64,000 bases of DNA from NCBI GenBank assembly GCA_936908745.1, contig CAKZFX010000016.1, positions 133,018 through 197,017 on the forward strand, given 5' to 3'. The translations under genes were made by a program, and so were the position numbers. The stretch is from an uncultured Chitinophagaceae bacterium. Lineage in GTDB: Bacteria; Bacteroidota; Bacteroidia; Chitinophagales; Chitinophagaceae. Positions 34,168-42,272 of the stretch are shown here, piece after piece (positions within the stretch are counted from its first letter, which is position 1; every line of letters begins with the position of its first letter). Below the pieces are notes generated by a model that saw only the letters and a program-made list of their open reading frames with translations, was not told the origin of the DNA and did no database searches.

Positions 34168-34512
34168 ATGCCTCGTTCAAAAAATGCAGTTGCTTCCAAA
34201 GCACGCAGAAAAAAAATATTAAAGCAAGCCAAAGGTTTCTATGGCAAACGTAAAAACGTATTGACGGTTGCCAAAAACGTTGTTGAAAAAGGTATGACCT
34301 ACATGTTTGTAGGCCGTAAACTTAAGAAAAGAGAATACCGTTCACTGTGGATCGCCCGTATCAATGCGGCCGTTCGTGCAGAAGGTATGACTTACTCTGA
34401 ATTCATCAACAAATTGCAGAAAAAAGGAATTGAACTGGATCGTAAAGTACTGGCTGACCTGGCCATGAACAATCCTGAAACGTTCAAAAACCTGGTAGCT
34501 TCAGTAAAATAA
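34168..34512 (+). CDS. rplT: 50S ribosomal protein bL20
   Basis: The 114-residue protein begins MPRSKNAVASKARRKKILKQ and includes KGFYGKRKNVLTVAKNVVEK, FVGRKLKKREYRSLWIARIN and a final LADLAMNNPETFKNLV, as expected for bL20. It binds 23S rRNA early in 50S assembly. In many bacteria it also represses the rpmI-rplT transcript through the leader, which has a structured counterpart here. Confidence 0.99.
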   Translation: MPRSKNAVASKARRKKILKQAKGFYGKRKNVLTVAKNVVEKGMTYMFVGRKLKKREYRSLWIARINAAVRAEGMTYSEFINKLQKKGIELDRKVLADLAMNNPETFKNLVASVK

Positions 34513-34533
34513 TTTAGCTGAAAACCTTGAGCA

Positions 34534-34566
34534 AACCGTGTAGCCCCAGGCGACACGGTTTTTTTT
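34534..34566 (+). terminator. rplT terminator
   Basis: The 8-bp stem AACCGTGT/ACACGGTT (34534-34541 with 34553-34560), with an inner GCC/GGC, is followed by six T. Confidence 0.92.
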
Positions 34567-34590
34567 GTCCATATATTTTTTTAAACAGTA

Positions 34591-34598
34591 TACATTTG
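34591..34598 (+). promoter_or_regulatory. -7 element of the decarboxylase gene
   Basis: TACATTTG matches the consensus and lies 45 bases upstream of the ATG at 34643. Confidence 0.6.
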
Positions 34599-34642
34599 TA
34601 CCCGGAAAAAAACATTTATAACTAACCCTCCGGATTTTCCCA

Positions 34643-36046
34643 ATGACTAATTCATACCATGACCTGGTAAAGCAAACCTTCAACTTTCCCCAGGAAGGTA
34701 TCAATGTAAATGAAGAAGGTTATCTCCACTTTAACGGGATTGACCTGAAAGCCATCATCGACAAGTATGGTACGCCTTTAAAAATGACCTATCTCCCCAA
34801 AATCGGGATGCAGATCAAAAAGGCAAAAACCATGTTTGCCAATGCGTTTAAAAAGCACAAATACGAAGGCAAATACAACTACTGTTACTGTACCAAAAGT
34901 TCCCACTTCTCCTTCGTGGTGGAAGAAGCGCTGAAACACGATATACACCTGGAGACCTCGTATGCCTACGACATCGAGATCATCAAAAAGCTCTACGAGA
35001 AAAAGAAGATCACCAAAGACATTCATATCGTTTGCAACGGCTATAAAGAAAAAACCTATACCCGTCGCATTGCCAACCTGCTGAATACCGGTTTTTCCAA
35101 TGTGATCCCCGTGCTGGACAATAAAGACGAACTGAAAGAATATGCCAAGACCGTAAAGGTTCCGTTCAAACTCGGTATCCGTGTGGCGGCCGAGGAAGAA
35201 CCTAACTTTCCTTTCTATACTTCACGTCTCGGTATCCGTGCAAAAGACATCCTTGAATTTTATGTAGACAGGATAGAAGGCTATGAAAGCAAATTCCAGT
35301 TGAAAATGCTGCATATCTTCCTGAACAAAGGCATCAAGGATGATATCTACTACTGGAGCGAACTGAACAAGATCATCAACCTTTATTGCCAGTTGAAAAA
35401 GATCTGTCCTGAACTGGACTCTATCAATATCGGTGGCGGTTTCCCGATCAAACACTCACTCGGTTTTGATTATGACTACCAGTTTATGATCAACGAGATC
35501 GTTCGCAACATCAAGGTAGCTTGTAAAAAAGCCAAGGTACCGATGCCAAACATCTTCACTGAATTTGGCAGCTATACAGTTGGTGAGAGCATGGCGCATA
35601 TCTATAGCGTTATCGGCGAAAAAGTGCAGAATGACCGGGAGACATGGTATATGATCGACTCTTCTTTTATCACAACGCTTCCCGACACATGGGGCATCGG
35701 TGAAAAATTCCTGATGTTGCCGGTCAACAAATGGGATGCGGACTATCAACGTGTGGTGCTGGGAGGCATCACCTGCGACAGCCATGATTATTACGACTCC
35801 GAAGAACATATCAATGAAGTGTTTCTGCCCAAAGTAGATGGTGCGGAGCCTTTATACGTGGGCTTCTTCCATACAGGTGCGTACCAGGACCAGATCAGCG
35901 GCTACGGTGGTATCAAACACTGCCTGATCCCTTCGCCCAAGCATATCATTATCGGTCATGATAAAAATGGCAAGCTGACGGATTGGTTATATGCCAAGCA
36001 ACAGACAGCGCAAAGTATGCTGAAGATATTGGGGTATATGAAATAG
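34643..36046 (+). CDS. speA: PLP-dependent arginine decarboxylase-type enzyme (ornithine/DAP/arginine decarboxylase group 2)
   Basis: The 467-residue protein is a fold-III decarboxylase. The PLP lysine is likely Lys85 in YCTKSSHFSFV. The phosphate-binding glycines are in INIGGGFPIK (264-266). The dimer-interface catalytic Cys378 lies in ITCDSHDYY, as CDSxD in this family. It is shorter than enteric SpeA (about 630-660) but close to the length of the compact Bacteroidota enzymes annotated as arginine decarboxylase. It should convert arginine to agmatine for polyamine synthesis in the cytosol. Diaminopimelate or carboxynorspermidine activity cannot be excluded from sequence alone. It is a single gene with its own promoter. 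Confidence 0.85.
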   Translation: MTNSYHDLVKQTFNFPQEGINVNEEGYLHFNGIDLKAIIDKYGTPLKMTYLPKIGMQIKKAKTMFANAFKKHKYEGKYNYCYCTKSSHFSFVVEEALKHDIHLETSYAYDIEIIKKLYEKKKITKDIHIVCNGYKEKTYTRRIANLLNTGFSNVIPVLDNKDELKEYAKTVKVPFKLGIRVAAEEEPNFPFYTSRLGIRAKDILEFYVDRIEGYESKFQLKMLHIFLNKGIKDDIYYWSELNKIINLYCQLKKICPELDSINIGGGFPIKHSLGFDYDYQFMINEIVRNIKVACKKAKVPMPNIFTEFGSYTVGESMAHIYSVIGEKVQNDRETWYMIDSSFITTLPDTWGIGEKFLMLPVNKWDADYQRVVLGGITCDSHDYYDSEEHINEVFLPKVDGAEPLYVGFFHTGAYQDQISGYGGIKHCLIPSPKHIIIGHDKNGKLTDWLYAKQQTAQSMLKILGYMK

Positions 36047-36054
36047 GAAGTGAA

Positions 36055-36186
36055 CGCTGATTGCGCTGATTATTATGATTTATTATGAGGGAATGAGATT
36101 ACTGACAATCTTGTTCCTTTTTTTGTAACAACAAAAGGAAAGGATTATGAGATAAAAGAATTTTCCCTTTATCCTCATAATCCTTT
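36055..36186. repeat. ATTATGAG inverted repeat
   Basis: AAAGGATTATGAGATAAAAG (36139-36157 region) faces its near-complement CTTTATCCTCATAATCCTTT (36167-36186). Upstream, CGCTGATTGCGCTGATTATTATG belongs to the same AT-rich family. No gene is seen between 36047 and 36211. Confidence 0.6.
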
Positions 36187-36211
36187 TCAATCCAATCAAT
36201 CGTGGTTCTTT

Positions 36212-36547
36212 CTAATACCTTCCGCGTTTGCTGTAGTGTTTGCCAAAGCGTTTCCATTCACGGTATTCGTAATTACTGTACTTCACTTTTTTCACCTGTC
36301 CTTTGTCCATATAAAACCGGTTATCATAGCCCTGCCAGTAAACAAATCCTTGCGGGCTGCGATGATAGAACCGTCCATCAGGATTACGGCTCATAGTAAA
36401 ACCGGGGTTGGGAGAGAGGATCAGGGAAACATGTGCATTGAAACGTGGGGGTGGTTGTCGGTAATATTCTCGGCCGGAGCTGCAACTTGCCGCACCGCCG
36501 ATCACAACCATTAAAACAACCGCTTGTAGAATTTTTATCATTTTCAT
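36212..36547 (-). CDS. Small basic lipoprotein
   Basis: The 111-residue product has an SPII signal with lipobox GAASC (Cys22). The mature part is rich in Tyr, Arg and Phe (REYYRQPPPRFNAH, DGRFYHRSPQGFVYWQGYDN) and ends in a strongly basic tail (KKVKYSNYEYREWKRFGKHY). No family is recognised. It is divergent from the 36609 gene across about 60 bases. Confidence 0.75.
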   Translation of the reverse strand: MKMIKILQAVVLMVVIGGAASCSSGREYYRQPPPRFNAHVSLILSPNPGFTMSRNPDGRFYHRSPQGFVYWQGYDNRFYMDKGQVKKVKYSNYEYREWKRFGKHYSKRGRY

Positions 36548-36608
36548 GGTTTATGATTTTACATTAGCCAGACAATTCATTTGCCGCTTACTCTTAAAAC
36601 CTATTAAC

Positions 36609-37064
36609 ATGAAATGTTTTTTACTATTGTTAACGATAATCTTTACAGTTGTTAACGGTTATTCACAAACTGCGGAGGATTCAGTAAAGGCAACGATCAA
36701 TCAATTGTTCACCGGAATGAAAAATGCCGATCCGGCATTGATACAAAACAGTTTTGGCGACAGTGCCGTGTTGCAAACCATTGTAAGAAACAAGGAAGGT
36801 ATTTTGCAGGTCAAAGACGAATCAGTAAAAGACTTTGCGGCTTCTATTGCAACGTTGCCAAAGGATGCAGCAGATGAGCGTATCACTTTCGATGTTATAA
36901 AAATTGATGGCCCATTGGCAATTGTATGGACGCCTTACCAGTTTTACTACAATGGAAAATTCAGTCATTGCGGTGTGAACTCGTTCCAGTTAGTACGATT
37001 TAACAATGGCTGGAAGATTCAATACCTGATTGATACGAGAAGAAAGCAGGGTTGTACGCCATAA
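36609..37064 (+). CDS. Secreted NTF2-like protein
   Basis: From the ATG at 36609 the 151-residue protein has a signal peptide (MKCFLLLLTIIFTVVNGYSQ). The NTF2/SnoaL-like cone fold follows: VKATINQLFTGMKNADPALI, QNSFGDSAVLQ, then LAIVWTPYQFYYNGKFSHCG and VNSFQLVRFNNGWKIQYLID. Members of this pattern are common exported proteins of unknown ligand in Bacteroidota. The earlier in-frame ATG at 36546 overlaps the divergent gene and is unlikely. Confidence 0.85.
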   Translation: MKCFLLLLTIIFTVVNGYSQTAEDSVKATINQLFTGMKNADPALIQNSFGDSAVLQTIVRNKEGILQVKDESVKDFAASIATLPKDAADERITFDVIKIDGPLAIVWTPYQFYYNGKFSHCGVNSFQLVRFNNGWKIQYLIDTRRKQGCTP

Positions 37065-37094
37065 AAAAAGAAGCCCCTCGTGGAAACGAGGGGC
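37062..37094 (-). terminator. Hsp20 terminator (usable on both strands)
   Basis: GCCCCTCG/CGAGGGGC (37073-37080 with 37087-37094) gives an 8-bp stem. On the minus strand it is followed by TTCTTTTTTT, so it should end the Hsp20 transcript. Confidence 0.85.
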
Positions 37095-37145
37095 GTAAAC
37101 CAAAACCAACTGCTTATGAGAAAATCGTTGATATAATATTAGACG

Positions 37146-37586
37146 TTAGCTGATAGCAATTTCTTGCGCTGCTTGTTTGATATTTTCTTTTTTAGGAAGT
37201 GTTAACGTTAAGACTCCATTAACATACGCAGCATTGATACCGGCGGCATCAATTTTTTCATCTAACGTGAATGATCTTTTGAAAGAGCGGTAGCTGTATT
37301 CTTTCCGGATCTGTTTTTCATTTTCACTTTTCGCTTCTTCTTTCTTTTCAACAGCTACTGTCAACACCTGTTGATCCAGGTTAACTTTAAAATCAGTTTT
37401 TTCAAAACCCGGTGCTACGATCTCCAGCACATAACTGTTTTCTTTTTCGGTAATATTAGCCGGAGCATTGTTCCATGGTTGCTGACCGTTGTTCTTAAAT
37501 AGGACGGGGAACTCAGCAAATACGTCGTCCACAAAATTGTTAAAGCTTTTGTCGAATGGTTTGCGGCTGAATCTTGTGTGTGTCAT
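37146..37586 (-). CDS. Small heat-shock protein (Hsp20/alpha-crystallin)
   Basis: The 146-residue protein has a short Phe-rich N-terminal arm (FDKSFNNFVDDVFAEFPVLF). The alpha-crystallin domain occupies about 40-135 (PANITEKENSYVLEIVAPGF, KEYSYRSFKRSFTLDEKIDA) and ends AAYVNGVLTLTLPKKE, the conserved GVLTLTLPK signature. It is an ATP-independent holdase that binds unfolding proteins for later refolding by DnaK. It is a single gene on the minus strand. A sequence resembling the dnaK upstream dyad lies at 37718-37736, about 130 bases before the start. Confidence 0.96.
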   Translation of the reverse strand: MTHTRFSRKPFDKSFNNFVDDVFAEFPVLFKNNGQQPWNNAPANITEKENSYVLEIVAPGFEKTDFKVNLDQQVLTVAVEKKEEAKSENEKQIRKEYSYRSFKRSFTLDEKIDAAGINAAYVNGVLTLTLPKKENIKQAAQEIAIS

Positions 37587-37717
37587 TTTTATTTCTTTTT
37601 TGTTTTTTAATGATTACGAATGCCCATGTTCAAAGGGCATACCAGCGCCTGTTTTACTGACGATAGTGGTAAAAGCGGGTAAATGAATAAGACATAATAG
37701 CAGTTTTTGGCTATTTC

Positions 37718-37736
37718 GACTGACATAATTGCCGGT
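37718..37736 (-). promoter_or_regulatory. Candidate stress operator upstream of Hsp20
   Basis: GACTGACATAATTGCCGGT is the counterpart of 5760-5777 upstream of dnaK. The similarity between the two heat-shock genes is the basis for the call. Confidence 0.35.
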
Positions 37737-37737
37737 T

Positions 37738-37995
37738 TAAGCCACAGAGGGCCACGGAGATCTGGAGGGCCACAGAGATGTCTTTGTGCTTCTTTGTGGC
37801 TTAATGGGAAATTTTTTAACCGCAGAGAACAGGAGAAAACGAGTTTGCGCAGAGGTGGCAATTAGTAAGCACAAATCTTATGTATTTCTTAGCGAAATCT
37901 TTGCGCCTCTGCGTGAAAAAACTCTGTGGTCTTCCTTCGCTCAGCAGTTCCCCTGTCTGCCGACAGGCAGGTCCGTGGCCTTCACTAAACTTTTT
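37738..37995. repeat. Two CACAAAG-family copies plus CTGCC palindrome
   Basis: The first copy (37740-37812) runs GCCACAGAGGGCCACGG..CTTTGTGCTTCTTTGTGGC. The second (37818-37975) runs AACCGCAGAGAACAGGAG..CTTTGCGCCTCTGCG..CTCTGTGG. The palindrome CCTGTCTGCCGACAGGCAGG sits at 37952-37971, inside the end of the second copy. The gap 37587-38028 has no gene. Confidence 0.7.
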
Positions 37996-37998
37996 CAG

Positions 37999-38006
37999 TA
38001 CTTTTG
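37999..38006 (+). promoter_or_regulatory. -7 element of the bacilliredoxin gene
   Basis: TACTTTTG matches TAnnTTTG, 22 bases before the ATG and directly after the repeat block. Confidence 0.6.
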
Positions 38007-38028
38007 TGTTTGATAAAAAAACGAAAAA

Positions 38029-38460
38029 ATGTATCCAGAAGAAATTGTAATACCGATGAAAGAAGAGCTGACAGAAAACGGTTTTTCTGAACTGCTCACT
38101 TCGCAGGATGTAGAAGCCCAGTTGGCTAAAGAAGGCACCACGCTGGTGATGATCAACTCTGTTTGTGGTTGCTCTGCAGGTACTGCCCGCCCGGGTGTAC
38201 TGATGGCGGTGGCTAACTCCGCTATCAAACCTGATTTCCTGACAACAACCTTTGCCGGTTTTGATGTGGAAGCAGTGAAAACCTTGCGTCAGCACCTGAT
38301 GCCTTACCCGCCTTCTTCACCAGCTATCGCTTTATTTAAAAATGGCCAGTTGGTGCATTTCATCGAAAGACATCAGATCGAAGGCCGCCCTGCGCCGGTA
38401 ATTGCGCATAACCTGGTTGGTGCATTTGAACAGCATTGCAACAAAGAAGCGGCTGTTTAA
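38029..38460 (+). CDS. Bacilliredoxin BrxA/BrxB family protein (YphP/YqiW type)
   Basis: The 143-residue protein matches the BrxA/B family. It begins MYPEEIVIPMKEELTENGF, has the active-site Cys46-Gly-Cys48 in NSVCGCSAGTARPG, and a later SPAIALFKNGQLVHFIERHQ. In bacteria that make bacillithiol these thioredoxin-fold proteins remove bacillithiol from protein thiols. This fits Bacteroidota that carry Bsh genes, but none is in this window. The enzyme is cytosolic. A terminator follows, and repeats lie on both sides. Confidence 0.95.
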   Translation: MYPEEIVIPMKEELTENGFSELLTSQDVEAQLAKEGTTLVMINSVCGCSAGTARPGVLMAVANSAIKPDFLTTTFAGFDVEAVKTLRQHLMPYPPSSPAIALFKNGQLVHFIERHQIEGRPAPVIAHNLVGAFEQHCNKEAAV

Positions 38461-38479
38461 TTGATATATCAATGATTTG

Positions 38480-38510
38480 AAATACCTCCTGTTACCGGGA
38501 GGTATTTTCA
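38480..38510 (+). terminator. Bacilliredoxin terminator
   Basis: The 10-bp stem AAATACCTCC/GGAGGTATTT (38480-38489 with 38498-38507) is followed by a short T run. Confidence 0.75.
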
Positions 38511-38535
38511 TTTGCAGTTATAAGACTTTTAATAT

Positions 38536-38606
38536 CTCCCGCAGATTCCGCAGATTTTCGCTGAAACAGACCTCCAGTCTGCGTTTATCAGCGAGATCTG
38601 CGGGAG
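38536..38606. repeat. CCCGCAGAT inverted repeat
   Basis: CTCCCGCAGAT (38536-38546) pairs with ATCTGCGGGAG (38596-38606). CGCTGA and TCAGCG are inner partners. Related fragments are at 23654 and within 44786-44938. Confidence 0.65.
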
Positions 38607-38625
38607 GTTCTTCTTCTTTTGCAGC

Positions 38626-38740
38626 AATATTTAACCACAGAGGTCACAAAGGATTATTCAAAGGGCACAAAGGCTGACTGGGACGAATCTTTGTGTTCTT
38701 TGCGAAAGGACCTTCCCTGTGCACTTAGTGGTTTAAATTT
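38626..38740. repeat. CACAAAG repeat, full copy
   Basis: The ends TTTAACCACAGAGGTCACAAAGG and CACTTAGTGGTTTAAA are inverted, with internal GGCACAAAGG and CTTTGTG units. It lies in the gene-less gap 38461-38818. Confidence 0.75.
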
Positions 38741-38818
38741 AAAAATGATACAGCATCTTCTTTTGCAGCTACTCTGAAAATCAGTTGTATATTCGTCCGT
38801 CTAAACCAACCCTGTAGC

Positions 38819-40003
38819 ATGTATCCCAACCTGTATTACGCTTTTAAAGATCTATTTGGCGTGGAGTGGAAGTCACTTCGTTTTGTCAACTCCTTTGGAT
38901 TTTTTGTAGCTATTGCATTTATTCTCGCAGCCGTGGTGCTGGTGGCAGAGTTGAAACGAAAAAGCAAACAGGGTTTGTTTCAGCCCACCGAAATGCAGAT
39001 CACAGTTGGCAAACCCGCTACGGCAGGTGAACTCATTCTTAATTTTTTACTCGGTTTCTTATTGGGCTATAAAATCATTGCGTTGTTCGTAATGGACAAC
39101 TCGGCAACCAACGATCCGCAGGCATTCATTTTCTCAAGTCTCGGAAGCTGGCCATTAGGTTTAGGCGTTGGTGCTTTATTCGCCTTTTTGAAATGGAGAG
39201 AAAAGAGCAAACAGAAATTAGAAAAGCCGGAGACAAGAACGGTGCGTATCTGGCCGCAGGACAGGGTGGGAGAGATCACGATCATCGCATTGGTATTTGG
39301 CCTGGCTGGTGCCAAACTGTTTGACATCTTTGAAAACTGGAGCGATTTTCTTACAAGACCTTCTGACTTTATCTTCTCTCCATCGGGGCTTACGTTCTAT
39401 GGCGGTTTGATCTGTGCCGCATTGGCCATCTGGTGGTATGCTAAAAAACATAAGATCGGTTTCTGGCACCTGAACGATGCCGCTGCACCGGCATTGATGT
39501 TATCCTATGCTGTCGGCCGTATCGGTTGCCAGGTATCGGGTGATGGCGACTGGGGTATTGTAAATACTTCTCCCAAGCCTTTCTCCTGGTTGCCCGACTG
39601 GATGTGGTCGTATACTTATCCGCATAACGTAAACGAAGTCGGTGAGCAAATTCCCGGCTGCCTTGACAAATATTGTAAAGAATTACCCCACGGCGTTTTC
39701 CCTACGCCATTTTATGAAACCATCATGTGCCTTATTCTTTTTGTGATCCTTTGGTCATTAAGAAAGAAAATCAAGGTGGCTGGCAAGCTCTTTGCCCTCT
39801 ACCTGATGGTAAACGGCCTTGAGCGGTTTTTGATTGAAAAGATCAGGGTAAACACCACGATTGACCTGTTTGGGTTCCATCCCACGCAGGCCGAAGTGAT
39901 CTCTACCTTGCTGTTTCTTTCGGGGCTTGGACTGTGGATTTACCTCGGTCGCAGGCATTCCAAAGAGAAATCCACATCTGCCAACCGTTCTCAGCCGGTT
40001 TAA
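38819..40003 (+). CDS. lgt: Prolipoprotein diacylglyceryl transferase
   Basis: The 394-residue multi-pass inner-membrane protein transfers diacylglycerol to the lipobox Cys, the first step for the many lipoproteins in this window. The family signature is AVGRIGCQVSGDGDWG, with the essential Arg. In the segment where E. coli has FHGGLIG (His103), this protein has FYGGLIC, and the E. coli Asn146 position is Cys. The extra loop between WSYTYPHNVNEVGEQIPGCL and the FPTPFYE segment makes it longer than enteric Lgt (about 290). A hydrophobic N-terminal extension is also present. It is a single gene before rpoD. Confidence 0.95.
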   Translation: MYPNLYYAFKDLFGVEWKSLRFVNSFGFFVAIAFILAAVVLVAELKRKSKQGLFQPTEMQITVGKPATAGELILNFLLGFLLGYKIIALFVMDNSATNDPQAFIFSSLGSWPLGLGVGALFAFLKWREKSKQKLEKPETRTVRIWPQDRVGEITIIALVFGLAGAKLFDIFENWSDFLTRPSDFIFSPSGLTFYGGLICAALAIWWYAKKHKIGFWHLNDAAAPALMLSYAVGRIGCQVSGDGDWGIVNTSPKPFSWLPDWMWSYTYPHNVNEVGEQIPGCLDKYCKELPHGVFPTPFYETIMCLILFVILWSLRKKIKVAGKLFALYLMVNGLERFLIEKIRVNTTIDLFGFHPTQAEVISTLLFLSGLGLWIYLGRRHSKEKSTSANRSQPV

Positions 40004-40157
40004 CGGCGGTTTCCGGGGCCTGTAGGATAAATTCTACATTTCCTGAAACCCTTGCCAGTCTTGAATTGTAGCGTTGCGACAAGGATTGGAAACGATTGCA
40101 CTGCATTTTGTATCAATATTTTATGCACAATCGCTATGAGAATCCGTAAATGCGAGT

Positions 40158-40165
40158 TATTTTTG
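40158..40165 (+). promoter_or_regulatory. -7 element of rpoD
   Basis: TATTTTTG fits the consensus, 100 bases upstream of the ATG, which implies an untranslated leader of roughly 90-95 bases. The gap 40004-40264 has no gene. Confidence 0.55.
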
Positions 40166-40264
40166 CAGATGGACTTGGACGGTCTCATTTTAACCACATC
40201 TTTGCAACACTCTGCAAACAAAGACTGTCTATTATTCGTTTATTAAACAGAAAGGTTATTAACT

Positions 40265-41122
40265 ATGAGGCAGCTCAAAATTGCTACACAGATTACAAAC
40301 AGGGATTCCCAGGCGGTTGAAAAGTATCTGCAAGAGATCTCGAAGATTTCGATGATCACTCCTGAAGAGGAAACAACGCTGGCCCAACGGATCAAAATGG
40401 GTGACCAGAAAGCACTGGACAAACTGGTGCAGGCCAACCTTCGTTTCGTGGTGTCAGTAGCCAAGCAGTACCAGCACCAGGGTTTATCGCTGAGCGACCT
40501 TATTAACGAGGGCAACCTCGGCTTGATTAAAGCGGCACAACGCTTCGATGAAACCAAAGGTTTCAAATTCATTTCATACGCCGTATGGTGGATTCGCCAG
40601 TCCATTTTACAGGCGTTGGCAGAGCAGGGCAGATTAGTCCGCTTGCCTCAAAACAAAATTGGCACCTACAACAAGGCTAACAAAGCTTACATGGCTTTTG
40701 AACAGGAACATGAAAGAGAGCCATCAACAGAAGAGTTAGCAGAATTATTGGAGATGAGTGAAACGGAGATCAACAACATTTTCCAAAGCAACACACGTCA
40801 CACATCGCTGGATGCACCTGTGCACGATTCAGAAGATGTGGCGATGGGCGACCTGCTGGAAGGTAGCGATGATACGGACGATGATGTAATGAAAGACTCA
40901 TTACGTAATGAGATCCGCCGTGTATTGAAATCACTCAGCCCCCGTGAAGCGGAAATTGTGAATGCATATTTCGGACTGGATGGCGAAAATGGTGTGACCA
41001 TTGAGCAGATCGGCCAGAAATATGACCTGACGAAAGAACGTATTCGCCAGATCAAAGAAAGAGCAATTAAACGTTTACAAAAAGCAAGGTACAGCAGCGC
41101 ATTGAAAGCATACCTCGGCTAA
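40265..41122 (+). CDS. rpoD: Primary sigma factor RpoD (sigma-A, short Bacteroidota type)
   Basis: The 285-residue protein has the compact architecture of Bacteroidota primary sigma factors. It has a short region 1.2 (QAVEKYLQEISKISMITPEE) and region 2 with NLRFVVSVAKQYQHQGLSLS and DLINEGNLGLIKAAQRFDET. The -7-reading segment is KGFKFISYAVWWIRQSI. Region 3 and a region 4 HTH (VTIEQIGQKYDLTKERIRQI) follow. It lacks the long acidic N-terminus of enteric sigma-70. It should read the TAnnTTTG promoters listed here. A 16-bp hairpin terminator follows. Confidence 0.98.
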   Translation: MRQLKIATQITNRDSQAVEKYLQEISKISMITPEEETTLAQRIKMGDQKALDKLVQANLRFVVSVAKQYQHQGLSLSDLINEGNLGLIKAAQRFDETKGFKFISYAVWWIRQSILQALAEQGRLVRLPQNKIGTYNKANKAYMAFEQEHEREPSTEELAELLEMSETEINNIFQSNTRHTSLDAPVHDSEDVAMGDLLEGSDDTDDDVMKDSLRNEIRRVLKSLSPREAEIVNAYFGLDGENGVTIEQIGQKYDLTKERIRQIKERAIKRLQKARYSSALKAYLG

Positions 41123-41151
41123 TCATATTTAATGTGGTGGGTTTATTTTAA

Positions 41152-41192
41152 AACGACCCCGGCCAGCTTGCTGGCCGGGGTCGTTCCTTTTA
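41152..41192 (+). terminator. rpoD terminator
   Basis: An exceptionally strong 16-bp perfect GC-rich stem (41152-41167 with 41170-41185) is followed by CCTTTTA. Confidence 0.85.
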
Positions 41193-41289
41193 GTGAACTC
41201 TTTATGCTAAATGATGTTCTATGTAGGGAACATTTTGCACAGCTATTTCACAAAGGATAAATACTACAATTCTGTAAACAAATTGCTGC

Positions 41290-41297
41290 TATTTTTG
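41290..41297 (+). promoter_or_regulatory. -7 element of trxB
   Basis: TATTTTTG fits the consensus, 22 bases before the trxB ATG. Confidence 0.65.
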
Positions 41298-41318
41298 CCC
41301 GACTTATAAACACAGATA

Positions 41319-42263
41319 ATGGAAGCGACAGTTGAAAAAGTACATTGCCTGATCATTGGTTCAGGACCTGCTGGTTACACAGCTGCTATTTATGCATCAA
41401 GGGCCAACCTGAAACCTGTATTGTATCAAGGTATCCAGCCAGGAGGACAGTTAACGATCACCACCGAAGTAGAAAACTATCCCGGCTATCCCGAAGGTAT
41501 CCAGGGCCCCGAAATGATGGTGGACTTTGAAAAACAAGCGGCACGCATGGGTGCGGATATCCGCTATGGACTGGCTACACAAGTTGACTTTAGTTCCCAA
41601 CCCTATAAAGTACAGATAGACGAAGAGAAATGGATCGCTGCCGATGCGATCATTATTGCCACCGGGGCTTCGGCCAAATGGCTGGGACTGGAAAGCGAAC
41701 AACGACTCAATGGCTTTGGCGTCAGCGCCTGCGCTGTTTGCGATGGATTCTTTTTCCGTGGCAAAGAAGTGGCCATTGTGGGTGCCGGTGATACGGCTGC
41801 TGAAGAAGCATTGTACTTGTCCAAACTGGCAACCAACGTACACATGCTGGTAAGAAAAGGCGAAATGCGTGCAAGCAAAGTGATGCAGGACAGGGTACTG
41901 GCTACGCCAAATATCAAAGTATACTGGAATACAGATACAGAAGAAGTGATCGGTGAAAAAACCGTGTCGGCTGTAAAAGTAAAAAACAACAAAACCGGCG
42001 AAACGCAGGAGATACCTGTGAATGGTTTCTTTGTGGCGATCGGTCATGAACCAAACTCCGGTATTTTCAAAGGCTTCTTAGATATGGACGAAGCAGGCTA
42101 TATTAAAACCATTCCCGGCACTTCTAAAACAAATGTGGAAGGTGTATTTGCAGCCGGTGATGTGCAGGATAAAATTTACCGCCAGGCTGTAACAGCAGCG
42201 GGAAGCGGTTGTATGGCGGCACTGGATGCAGAACGTTACCTGGGTGCAAAAGGATTGCATTAA
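41319..42263 (+). CDS. trxB: Thioredoxin reductase
   Basis: The 314-residue flavoprotein has the FAD motif IIGSGPAGYTAAIYASRA near the N-terminus, the redox-active Cys138-Ala-Val-Cys141 in CAVCDGFFFRGKEV, the NADPH motif VGAGDTAAEEALYL, and a C-terminal FAGDV-type segment (VFAAGDVQDKIYRQAVTAAG). It reduces thioredoxin with NADPH in the cytosol. The folB gene follows after 9 bases and is probably co-transcribed. Confidence 0.97.
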   Translation: MEATVEKVHCLIIGSGPAGYTAAIYASRANLKPVLYQGIQPGGQLTITTEVENYPGYPEGIQGPEMMVDFEKQAARMGADIRYGLATQVDFSSQPYKVQIDEEKWIAADAIIIATGASAKWLGLESEQRLNGFGVSACAVCDGFFFRGKEVAIVGAGDTAAEEALYLSKLATNVHMLVRKGEMRASKVMQDRVLATPNIKVYWNTDTEEVIGEKTVSAVKVKNNKTGETQEIPVNGFFVAIGHEPNSGIFKGFLDMDEAGYIKTIPGTSKTNVEGVFAAGDVQDKIYRQAVTAAGSGCMAALDAERYLGAKGLH

Positions 42264-42272
42264 ACAAAACAC

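Noticed and set aside
37786..38013. 75-codon plus-strand frame before the bacilliredoxin gene
   Set aside because: It consists wholly of repeat sequence.
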